From an uncultured Prolixibacteraceae bacterium (GTDB lineage Bacteria > Bacteroidota > Bacteroidia > Bacteroidales > Prolixibacteraceae), in assembly GCA_937915865.1 (NCBI GenBank), contig CALGIG010000065.1:1-56107 (forward strand): 56,107 nt of DNA. The letters are read 5' to 3'. How positions within the stretch are numbered: position 1 is the stretch's first letter; each line of letters begins with the position of its first letter. The notes under the pieces were generated by a model. The model was not told the DNA's origin, searched no databases, and worked only from the letters and a program-made list of their open reading frames with translations. The translations under genes were made by a program, and so were the position numbers. Shown piece by piece: positions 1 through 7,764 of this stretch.

Positions 1-55
1 GGCCGCCTTGCGGACGTCGGGGTGAGTACATTTAAAATACGACAATAAATTTTTC
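1..55. repeat. Partial copy of an intergenic MITE-like repeat (right arm)
   Basis: Seen: this stretch matches 7698-7741 nearly base for base: GCGGACGT, GGGGTGAGT, a short variable stretch, then AAATACGACAATAAATTTT. In both places the next feature is the start of a gene on the plus strand, nagA here. The window edge cuts the element, so I cannot tell whether the left arm is present. Inference: a copy of the palindromic element described at 7570-7741. Confidence 0.7.
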
Positions 56-71
56 GTATTACTTAAAGAAT

Positions 72-1256
72 ATGGAACGAATAAAAATAATTAACGGACG
101 GCTAATCACGCCATACCGGATTGTCGAAAACGGGACCCTGCTGATTGAAGGTGGACGTATTGTGAATATTTGCACCGGAGATGTTGATTTCACCGGTGCG
201 CAGCTGATTGATGCGCAAAACAACTATGTTTCGCCCGGATTTATCGATATGCACACACATGGCGGCGGAGGCCACGATTTCATGGATGGGACCATCAACG
301 CGTTCCTGGAATCGGCAAAAATACATGCCCTGCACGGAACTACAGCCATGGTGCCAACCACGCTCACAGCCGAAACCGACGACCTGCTGCAAACTTTCTC
401 GGTGTACAGTCGGGCTAAAAAACTGAATTCGGAAGGTGCACAGTTTCTGGGACTTCACCTCGAAGGACCGTATTTTTCGATGAACCAGCGCGGAGCCCAG
501 GATCCACGCTACATCCGTATTCCTGCAAGGAAAGAATATGAAACGATACTCAGCCATTCGCCGGATATTATCCGCTGGAGCGCTGCTCCCGAAGTGGACG
601 GAGCATTGGAATTCGGACGTTTTTTGACCGAAAAAGGGATTTTGGCGGCCATTGGACATTCTGACGCCACTTCCGAAGAAGTAGCCGAAGCGATGGAAAA
701 TGGTTTCACACACCTCACTCATCTGTATTCAGGAATGTCGGGCGTAATGCGAAAAAATGCTTTCCGTTATGCCGGAGTTATTGAAAGCGCTTACCTGTAC
801 GATCAGCTCACCGTTGAAATCATTGCCGACGGCATTCATCTTCCCCCGAGTTTGCTGCAACTGATTTACAAACAAATTGGCCCGGCACGAATTGCTTTGA
901 TCACCGATTCGATGCGCGCCGCCGGGTTAAGTTCAGGAGAAAGTATACTGGGAAGCCTGAAGGACGGGCTGAAAGTCATTGTGGAAGATGGCGTAGCCAA
1001 ATTACCCGACCGAACAGCTTTTGCAGGCAGTGTGGCCACAGCCGACCGGTGTGTGCGAACCATGGTTCAACAGGCCGGGGTATCTTTGCTCCATGCCGTG
1101 CAAATGATGACCTCTACCCCGGCCCGGATTTGCAAGGTCGACCGCACCAAAGGAACACTTACCATAGGCAAAGATGCTGATGTGGTTGTGTTCGACGATC
1201 AAATTTTCGTTCAAACAACCATAGTCAACGGACAAATAGTGATGAACAAACTTTAA
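72..1256 (+). CDS. nagA: N-acetylglucosamine-6-phosphate deacetylase
   Basis: This cytoplasmic amidohydrolase removes acetate from GlcNAc-6-phosphate to give glucosamine-6-phosphate. The 394-aa length is usual. Seen in order: the metal-site motif HTHGGGG, the loop HLEGPYFS, the metal ligands in IGHSDAT and THLTHLYSGMSG, and the catalytic-Asp region ALITDSMRAAG. The loop SGMSG replaces the more usual NAMS, a mild divergence. The ATG at 72 directly precedes the conserved N-terminal beta-sandwich. A lipoprotein gene follows after 12 bp and a nagB-like gene after that, so nagA is probably the first gene of the cluster's transcript. Family call secure; the glycan that feeds it is inferred from context. 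Confidence 0.93.
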   Translation: MERIKIINGRLITPYRIVENGTLLIEGGRIVNICTGDVDFTGAQLIDAQNNYVSPGFIDMHTHGGGGHDFMDGTINAFLESAKIHALHGTTAMVPTTLTAETDDLLQTFSVYSRAKKLNSEGAQFLGLHLEGPYFSMNQRGAQDPRYIRIPARKEYETILSHSPDIIRWSAAPEVDGALEFGRFLTEKGILAAIGHSDATSEEVAEAMENGFTHLTHLYSGMSGVMRKNAFRYAGVIESAYLYDQLTVEIIADGIHLPPSLLQLIYKQIGPARIALITDSMRAAGLSSGESILGSLKDGLKVIVEDGVAKLPDRTAFAGSVATADRCVRTMVQQAGVSLLHAVQMMTSTPARICKVDRTKGTLTIGKDADVVVFDDQIFVQTTIVNGQIVMNKL

Positions 1257-1268
1257 AATTCAAGAATA

Positions 1269-2288
1269 GTGAAAACAAATATATTACTGGCATTAATGAA
1301 TGTCTTGTTGTTGATTGGATGTAGTAAAGCTTCCAACAAGGAAGATCCTTATATAGTTATTAAGCCGACCGACCCCGGCGCAAACACAGAAACTTCAACA
1401 ATAAAAGGCATCTGTATTTTCGTTGGTCAGGCCGAAACATTTACCGATACCGACTGGCAGGCGCTTGGCAATTCACCATTGACCGATTTTGTGATTATCC
1501 CGAAAGAAGCATCAAACTATAGCTCCACAGAGGAAGGATACAAATCGCAGCTGGCTCCTTTTATGGTAACCGTGATCAATAAACTGGTAGCCAATAAAAG
1601 TACAGCTAAAATATGGATCGGAACTCCCGGAATAACCTCGAAAAACACCCCGGTTGCCAGCACCAGTCTCGATCCTGTGTTTAATTTCCTGAGCTACGTG
1701 CGCGACCAACTTGGTTCAACGATGTGGAGTACCAATATTGCCGGGGTTTACATGAATATGGAAGCTGTTTACGGAACGGTTGATTACGGTAACCTTACGT
1801 CAAACTCCTGCATTAAACTAATGAGCGATCTTTCGATGAAGATTCACAATAACCTGAATACCAAATTTCTTTGGATCCCTTACTATGGTTATGGATCCGA
1901 TCCGGCCGAAGTCATCAAGCGTATAGGTTATGTGGCCAATAAAAGCACCATTTTCGACTATGTTGTTATTCAGCCTCATTATTACTTCGACGGAACTATA
2001 GAATCAAACATAACCGGAGTAAAGTACTGTATTTCGAAACAAACGGTAAGCTACCGCGATGGAACTGAGGTGACAAGCAAAGCCTCGAAAACAGTTATCG
2101 GACCCGAAATGGAACTGGACTGGCATGTGGTTCCTGCAAACAACTACACCGAATATGTAACACGCTATAACCAATATGTTTCAGCTTTTGCTGAGTTTAA
2201 AGGAACCTGGCCGATTATCTTTTACTGGGATGGCAACCTCCAGAATGCTCTTTCCGGACGAATCAATCCATTTTTTAACAGCAAATAA
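1269..2288 (+). CDS. Lipoprotein, DUF4855-like putative glycosidase
   Basis: A 339-aa secreted lipoprotein with lipobox LLIGCSK (Cys18). It has no obvious close family on its own, but it shares ordered motifs with the DUF4855-type protein at 4191-5294: GVYMNME (Glu165), WIPYY (202-206), FDYVVIQPHYYF (229-240) and GPEMELD (278-284, Glu280). The spacing resembles a (beta/alpha)8 barrel with glutamates on strands 4 and 7. Inference: a glycan-active enzyme at the cell surface. The start is GTG at 1269, 12 bp after nagA; no better start is visible, and the signal peptide begins there. It sits between nagA and nagB, which links it to amino-sugar catabolism. The substrate is unknown. Confidence 0.7.
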   Translation: MKTNILLALMNVLLLIGCSKASNKEDPYIVIKPTDPGANTETSTIKGICIFVGQAETFTDTDWQALGNSPLTDFVIIPKEASNYSSTEEGYKSQLAPFMVTVINKLVANKSTAKIWIGTPGITSKNTPVASTSLDPVFNFLSYVRDQLGSTMWSTNIAGVYMNMEAVYGTVDYGNLTSNSCIKLMSDLSMKIHNNLNTKFLWIPYYGYGSDPAEVIKRIGYVANKSTIFDYVVIQPHYYFDGTIESNITGVKYCISKQTVSYRDGTEVTSKASKTVIGPEMELDWHVVPANNYTEYVTRYNQYVSAFAEFKGTWPIIFYWDGNLQNALSGRINPFFNSK

Positions 2289-2296
2289 ATTCACTC

Positions 2297-3058
2297 ATGA
2301 TAACGACCTTTAAAAAGGATCTGCTTTTGGTACAGATTTTTGAAACACGTAAAGAAATGGGAAACAATGCTGCTCTTTTGGTCGCTGAAAAAATCAGAAA
2401 TATGCTCAAAATCAGGGATTCCATCAGCATAATTTTTGCAGCAGCTCCTTCACAAAACGAGTTCCTCGAAGCCTTATCAATTCAGCCCGGAATTGACTGG
2501 AACCGAATTACAGCCTTCCACATGGACGAATATGTGGGGTTGGCAGCCGATGCACCTCAAGGTTTTGGCAACTTTCTGAAAAGGAGTATTTTTAATAAAG
2601 TACCGTTTAAGAATATTTTCTACCTGAATGGGAATGCCACAGACCTGCAAAAAGAGTGTAACCGTTATTCAAGTTTGTTAAATACCTATCATCCGGAAAT
2701 TGTATGTATGGGAATTGGCGAAAACACCCACATTGCTTTCAACGACCCGCATGTGGCCCGTTTCGACGACCCGCAAACGGTTAAAGTGGTCGATCTCGAT
2801 CAGCAGTGCCGCCAACAACAAGTAAACGATGGCTGTTTTGAGTCCATCGAACAAGTTCCAACCCACGCATTAACGCTTACCATTCCAACACTCCTCCGTC
2901 CAGAAGCATTGTTCTGTGTCGTTCCGGGAGAGCACAAGGCCCAGGCAGTTTTTCTTACTCTCAACGAGAACATTAAATCGAACTATCCGGCCACTTCGCT
3001 GAGGAATCACCGCAACGCTACCCTCTTTCTGGATAGAGATAGTGCAAAAATGATCTGA
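2297..3058 (+). CDS. nagB: Glucosamine-6-phosphate deaminase-like protein (variant active site)
   Basis: NagB converts glucosamine-6-phosphate to fructose-6-phosphate and ammonia. The 253-aa protein has the family's FHMDEYVGL (Asp77) and a phosphate/lid region reading GIGENTHIAFNDP (140-151), where classical NagB reads GIGNDGHIAFNEP. The catalytic His is kept (His145), the classical Asp141 is Asn143 and Glu148 is Asp150. The later QVNDGCF and VPTHALTLTIP segments match a recognised NagB-like subgroup, so the protein may be functional but tuned differently. It lies 8 bp after the lipoprotein and two genes from nagA, which together make a complete GlcNAc-6-P to fructose-6-P step. It could instead be an isomerase for a related amino-sugar phosphate. 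Confidence 0.82.
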   Translation: MITTFKKDLLLVQIFETRKEMGNNAALLVAEKIRNMLKIRDSISIIFAAAPSQNEFLEALSIQPGIDWNRITAFHMDEYVGLAADAPQGFGNFLKRSIFNKVPFKNIFYLNGNATDLQKECNRYSSLLNTYHPEIVCMGIGENTHIAFNDPHVARFDDPQTVKVVDLDQQCRQQQVNDGCFESIEQVPTHALTLTIPTLLRPEALFCVVPGEHKAQAVFLTLNENIKSNYPATSLRNHRNATLFLDRDSAKMI

Positions 3059-3113
3059 ATTAACCATTTGAAACAATTAATATTGCGTTACCAAACCAAT
3101 TAACAATCTCATT

Positions 3114-4157
3114 ATGCATCGCCGAAAATTCATACTTACAACCGGAATTGCAGCCATGGCAACCACGTTCTCCAGTCAGCTTGCAGCCGCTATCAGTCAA
3201 AACAAGAAAATAAAGCCTATCGAAGGTTCCTGGTTCGAATTTCAGCACCACTCGGCTGTTGAAGGAACACCCTGGAACAAAACTCTTGAACAATTCACTG
3301 CCGAACAGTGGGATGCCAAGGTTAAGGAATTGGCCGATGCCGGCTTACGTTACCTTGCATTGCTTGATGTTGCCATTTACGGAAAGACGTTTTATCCGTC
3401 GTCGCTCATGCCCAAACACCAACTGGGTTGTGAAGACCCGCTCGAAGTGGTGCTATCGGCTGCAGATAAATATGGTATCCGCTTTTTTGTCAGCAACGGT
3501 TTTTTTGGCGACTGGACCAAATCAGCATTCCTGATGAAAGATATGGAAGTTCGTAAACTTAGATTAAAGGCTATGAATGAAGTGGCCGAAAAATATGCCC
3601 ATCACAAGAGTTTTTACGGATGGTATTATCCCAATGAAATTGGAATTAACGGCCATTACACCGATTTCTTTATCGACTATGTAAACACATCATCGGCAGA
3701 AGCAAATAAGCTGACTCCCAAAGCCAAATCGCTGATAGGTCCTTATGGAACCCGCCATGTTAAAGCCGACGACGAATTTGTACGCCAGTTAGAACAACTC
3801 AATGTCGATTTCATCGCTTATCAGGATGAAATTGGGGTTCAGAAAACCCACGTAGAAGAAAGCGCCGCTTTTTACGAACAACTCTACAAGCTGCATAAAA
3901 AGGCTGCCAAGGCAAAACTTTGGGCCGATGTAGAAGTCTTTCGTTTCGAAGGGAAAGTATATAACAGCGCCCTTTTACCTGCTTCGCCCGAACGAGTGAT
4001 TGCCCAGTTGGAAGCCGTATCGCCTTATGTCGAAAAAATACTTATTTACCAGTACGGTGGACTAATCAACAAACCCGGAACCCCTGCTTTTGCAGGTCCC
4101 GAAGAATCGGTGCAGCTGTATAACGAGCTGATAAAACATGGATACCTGAAAAACTAA
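3114..4157 (+). CDS. Secreted DUF4434-type TIM-barrel protein
   Basis: A 347-aa protein with an N-terminal export signal. MHRRKFI followed by a hydrophobic stretch to about residue 27 resembles a Tat signal, though Sec is possible. The mature part begins GSWFEFQHH, typical of DUF4434 proteins. Motifs visible: YGWYYPNEI (Glu175), DFIAYQDEIG (about 232-241) and WADVEVF (Glu274). These line up in order with GxYxxxE, DYxxxQ and the downstream acidic motif of the two lipoproteins in this cluster. Inference: a glycoside hydrolase-like barrel acting in the periplasm or outside the cell. The gene is 55 bp after nagB and 33 bp before the DUF4855 gene. Function not known for certain. Confidence 0.72.
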   Translation: MHRRKFILTTGIAAMATTFSSQLAAAISQNKKIKPIEGSWFEFQHHSAVEGTPWNKTLEQFTAEQWDAKVKELADAGLRYLALLDVAIYGKTFYPSSLMPKHQLGCEDPLEVVLSAADKYGIRFFVSNGFFGDWTKSAFLMKDMEVRKLRLKAMNEVAEKYAHHKSFYGWYYPNEIGINGHYTDFFIDYVNTSSAEANKLTPKAKSLIGPYGTRHVKADDEFVRQLEQLNVDFIAYQDEIGVQKTHVEESAAFYEQLYKLHKKAAKAKLWADVEVFRFEGKVYNSALLPASPERVIAQLEAVSPYVEKILIYQYGGLINKPGTPAFAGPEESVQLYNELIKHGYLKN

Positions 4158-4190
4158 AAACTTCGAACAACTAAAATTTTACTAAAAAAA

Positions 4191-5294
4191 ATGAAAACCA
4201 GTTTACTTTTCCTGTTGGCAATACTGCTTTCAGCGATGAATATCAACTTAGCTTGCAACAAAGAAACCCCAACTCCCGATCCACGGATCGAACCGAAATA
4301 CCAATCCGATAACCCGATTTCAGACCTGGTACTGATTTATGACGGAGGTCTTCACCGTAAGCCATGGACGACCGACCAGATACGTCCCTACATTTACCGC
4401 GAAAATGCCGGAAAAACCGAATATCTGTTCGACGGATTTCTCTTCCTTGAAATATTCGACGACAAAAAGAATGTGGAATATTATCCGGGGTTCAAGAAAA
4501 ACCCCGCTGCAAAAGCCGACTGGCAATCGTTGCTCGACACCTATTTTAGCGAGCAAAAGAGTTTGGGCGCTTTAGAATCAATCATGGAAGAACTTTCACA
4601 GAAGGGGCAAAAACCACTACGAAAGAGACAAGTCGTAATCAGCATACCTACACCCATCAAAGGATTTAGCAACTGGGGCGAGGTAAACGGCAAAACATTG
4701 GATTTTAACAATCCGTCGGACCAATTGGCTGCTGTTAAATGGTATATCGACGAAACAATCCAGCGCTGGAAAGAAAAAAAGTACAAGCATATTGAATTGT
4801 CGGGTTTTTATTGGGTAACCGAAGACTGTGGCTCTAACTATGCCGAAGTTGTCAAACTCACCAAACAATACATTGCCCAACAGGAGAAAAAATTCTGCTG
4901 GATACCGTATTGGAACGCCAATGGCGGCGACCACTGGAAAGAATTCGGTTTCGACTATGCCTACGAACAGCCCAACTATTTTTTCAACACAACTATTCCT
5001 TACAGCCGCTTAAACGATGCCTGCGCTTTTGGAACTAAATACGGACTAGGAATGGAAATGGAATTCGATTACCGGGTTTCAAAACCCGAATTTAAAACCA
5101 GGTTCGACGATTACGTTAAAGCATTCGCCGAAAACAATGTCTGGAAACTGCGTCCGGTGGCTTATTACGAAGGCGGCGGGGCCTGGGGTGGCATGGCAAC
5201 CAGTAGCAATACCGAACTAAGAAAGATGTACCAAATCCTGGGAGACATTATCGTCGAAAGACAAAAGCAAGCCGACAAAAGATCAAAGAAATAA
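4191..5294 (+). CDS. DUF4855-type lipoprotein, putative glycosidase
   Basis: A 367-aa lipoprotein with a signal peptide ending at LACNKE (Cys22). It matches the DUF4855 pattern: the N-terminal strand SDLVLIYDGG, SGFYWVTED (Glu211), FCWIPYWNANGGD (about 235-247), FDYAYEQPNYFF (254-265), LGMEMEFD (286-293, Glu289) and YYEGGGAWG near the C-terminus. Glu211 and Glu289 are candidate catalytic residues by position (inference). It is the clearest member of the three related barrels in this cluster. The ATG at 4191 starts the signal peptide. The next gene starts only 15 bp after the stop, so the two are surely co-transcribed. Activity and substrate are unknown. Confidence 0.75.
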   Translation: MKTSLLFLLAILLSAMNINLACNKETPTPDPRIEPKYQSDNPISDLVLIYDGGLHRKPWTTDQIRPYIYRENAGKTEYLFDGFLFLEIFDDKKNVEYYPGFKKNPAAKADWQSLLDTYFSEQKSLGALESIMEELSQKGQKPLRKRQVVISIPTPIKGFSNWGEVNGKTLDFNNPSDQLAAVKWYIDETIQRWKEKKYKHIELSGFYWVTEDCGSNYAEVVKLTKQYIAQQEKKFCWIPYWNANGGDHWKEFGFDYAYEQPNYFFNTTIPYSRLNDACAFGTKYGLGMEMEFDYRVSKPEFKTRFDDYVKAFAENNVWKLRPVAYYEGGGAWGGMATSSNTELRKMYQILGDIIVERQKQADKRSKK

Positions 5295-5309
5295 TTGAAA
5301 TTAACTGAT

Positions 5310-7559
5310 ATGAGGACATTTCAGCTATGGGGCCTTATCGGGCTGTGTTTCTTTCTTTTCTCAAGTTCACTTTTTGGTTCAGGAAAGAACACTAAACCAA
5401 CCGAAATCGTTATCGAAAATGCCGAAATGCGGCTGGTGCTTGGTTCAAACGGGAAAGCTATTAGCTTAAAGCACAAGCCAACCGGTCAGGAATGTCTGGA
5501 AAAAGGAGTGGATGCACCGGTTTTTGCCCTGACAGAATACCGTCCTTATGATAATGAACTATTCCTGACTTACCCGGCAAAATCACGAACCTTTGCTGCC
5601 GACAGCATTCGTCGCGAAGGAAATGTTCTGAAAGTAGGGTTTGAACAGATCGCCTATACAGCAACCATCGCATTAAATATCACCGACAGTTACATCGGTT
5701 TTACCCTAAAAGCGCTGGATTACCACATCGAGGCTTTTGGTGTAAAACGAAAAACGGAAGTTGATGAATTTACGCTGTTGCAGTTACCAATAAAAAAACG
5801 TACATATTTTGGCGAATGGCTCAATGTAGTGTGGGACAATAAGGTTGCCGTAAATGTGCTGGCCACCGATCCGTATGCCAAAATCGATGCTTTTCCTGCA
5901 AAAAACCATTACCTGCTTTATGCCGGAATGGAAAACAAGGTAAAGTTAATGGGCGTTGGTGCCGCATTAATAACCACCAGTAAAGACAAACTACTCGATC
6001 GAATTGATCAATTAGAGAAAGACTATCAACTTCCGCTTGGCGTTGAAAGCCGTCGGAATAAAGCATACAAATATTCGTATTACGAGCTTCGAAATGTAAC
6101 CACAGCCAACATCGACGAGCACATTGCTTATGCCAAACAAGGAGGTTTCAAAACAATTGTTATTTACTATCCCGACTTTGCCAAATCGATGGGGCATTTC
6201 CCATGGAGAGCGGAATATCCAAACGGAATGGCCGATTTGCAGACCATTACCCGAAAAATTAAGGAAGCAGGCATGATTCCCGGGTTCCATATTCATTACA
6301 ACAAGGCCGCGAAAGACGACCCGTATGTAAGTCCGGTACCCGACGGGCGATTAAACCTGATCAGGCATTTTACACTTGCCGATTCAATTGACGAAAAGAC
6401 CACAGTAATTCCGGTTGAGGAAAATCCGGAAGGATGTACCATGGAAGAAGGACGCCGGTTCATGAAAATTGGGAACGAACTGGTTACCTACCAGAATTAC
6501 ACCACAACATGGCCGTATCGATTTACCGGTTGTAGCCGGGGCGAACTGGGTTCAAAAAATAAAGCCGTAGAGAAAGGGTATAAATTCGGGTTGCTCGACA
6601 TTGACGACTGGCCTTTGTTTGCGCGTTTCGACCAAAATACAAGCATCCAGCAGGAAGTGGCCGAACGAATTGGCAAGATATATGCTGATGCCGGATTTCA
6701 GTTTGTGTACTTCGACGGCGCCGAAGATGTGCATCCTCCTTTCTGGAATACCGTTTCCATCTCGCAATTAAAAGTTTACAACTGTCTGAAACCAAAACCT
6801 TTATTTTCGGAAGGCGCTTTGAAATCGCATTTCGGATGGCATATTCTGAGCCGGGCCAATGCGTTCGACTTGTTCAAACCAGAATACATCAGGCCTGCCA
6901 CTCAGAAATACCCGATGGCCGAAGCCCGTTACATCGCTCAGGACTTTACATCAATCAACTTTGGGTGGAACGATTACCTGGCCCCAACCGACAAATCAAC
7001 AGGGATGCAGCCCGATATGTACGAATACATCTGTAGCCGGGGTGCTGCCTGGGATTGTCCAATCGCACTGATGGGCAAACTCGATCAGTTACGCACTCAT
7101 CCCCGAACAACCGATAACATGGAAGTGATCCGAAACTGGGAAGAAGCCCGAATCCAGAGTTTTCTTTCGGTTAAGCAAAAAGAAGAACTGAAAAATCCAA
7201 CTCAAGAGCATATTCTACTGAAAAACGAAAATGGAAATTTCGAACTGATTCCTTATCACCAATTGACGGATGCCGTCGGACATTCAGCCGATATCCGTGC
7301 TTTTGTATTTTGTAGGAATCATCAAACCTGGGTGGTTTACTGGCATGTAAGGGGCGAAGGGAAACTTCGTTTACCAGCGGATGACGGGCAGGTCAAACTG
7401 TTCGAGAAACCGGGAAACGAAATAAAACTTCAGGTTGAAAAAAATAATCAGTTGATTGTCCCGGCTGATCACCGGCGTTATCTGGTTTTTAACCTTCCGG
7501 AGAAAAAGGTTGCCGAAATACTGGCGAAAGCGAAACTGTCAAACGAGAAATACAATTAA
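5310..7559 (+). CDS. Large secreted putative glycoside hydrolase
   Basis: A 749-aa exported protein with a signal peptide at about residues 1-24 (ending FSSSLFGSG). A TTG at 5295 would add five residues; I prefer the ATG at 5310 because the signal begins there. The first ~230 residues look like a beta-sandwich resembling the N-terminal domains of GH36/GH101-like enzymes (AEMRLVLGSNGKAISL). A barrel-like region follows with IVIYYPDF, MIPGFHIHYNK, FVYFDGAEDVHP and YLAPTDKSTGMQPDMYEY, then a short C-terminal beta-domain. YFDGAED is the best candidate active-site strand. I do not recognise a named CAZy family. It is the last gene of the compact run from nagA; a repeat element follows. Confidence 0.65.
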   Translation: MRTFQLWGLIGLCFFLFSSSLFGSGKNTKPTEIVIENAEMRLVLGSNGKAISLKHKPTGQECLEKGVDAPVFALTEYRPYDNELFLTYPAKSRTFAADSIRREGNVLKVGFEQIAYTATIALNITDSYIGFTLKALDYHIEAFGVKRKTEVDEFTLLQLPIKKRTYFGEWLNVVWDNKVAVNVLATDPYAKIDAFPAKNHYLLYAGMENKVKLMGVGAALITTSKDKLLDRIDQLEKDYQLPLGVESRRNKAYKYSYYELRNVTTANIDEHIAYAKQGGFKTIVIYYPDFAKSMGHFPWRAEYPNGMADLQTITRKIKEAGMIPGFHIHYNKAAKDDPYVSPVPDGRLNLIRHFTLADSIDEKTTVIPVEENPEGCTMEEGRRFMKIGNELVTYQNYTTTWPYRFTGCSRGELGSKNKAVEKGYKFGLLDIDDWPLFARFDQNTSIQQEVAERIGKIYADAGFQFVYFDGAEDVHPPFWNTVSISQLKVYNCLKPKPLFSEGALKSHFGWHILSRANAFDLFKPEYIRPATQKYPMAEARYIAQDFTSINFGWNDYLAPTDKSTGMQPDMYEYICSRGAAWDCPIALMGKLDQLRTHPRTTDNMEVIRNWEEARIQSFLSVKQKEELKNPTQEHILLKNENGNFELIPYHQLTDAVGHSADIRAFVFCRNHQTWVVYWHVRGEGKLRLPADDGQVKLFEKPGNEIKLQVEKNNQLIVPADHRRYLVFNLPEKKVAEILAKAKLSNEKYN

Positions 7560-7569
7560 GTTGTAAGAA

Positions 7570-7741
7570 TAAATAAATGTCGTATTATATTTTCGTTGTT
7601 TTATTGACTCACCCCAAGCTCGCAACGCTCGCTTTTCCCCTCTCTGCGAGGTAGAGAGGGGGACGTCCGACTTCGGCGTGAGCTCAGTCGAACGCTAGCG
7701 GACGTGGGGTGAGTCTGAAATAAAATACGACAATAAATTTT
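7570..7741. repeat. Palindromic MITE-like intergenic element
   Basis: Seen: imperfect terminal inverted repeats, with AAATGTCGTATTATATTTT on the left against AAATACGACAATAAATTTT on the right. Inside these, GACTCACCCC (7606-7615) pairs with GGGGTGAGTC (7706-7715). The centre holds a hairpin, CCCCTCTCT (7637-7645) against AGAGAGGGG (7653-7661). No ORF of note. The right arm recurs at 1-55. Known: short palindromic repeats of this look are common between Bacteroidota genes. Inference: a non-autonomous mobile repeat that also separates the 5310-7559 gene from the next lipoprotein. Confidence 0.7.
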
Positions 7742-7764
7742 GCCAATTATTTAGCTCAATAAAA

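Noticed and set aside
3114..3200. DUF4434 protein as a proven Tat substrate
   Set aside because: The HRRKFI motif is suggestive, but a Sec signal fits as well; kept only as a remark.
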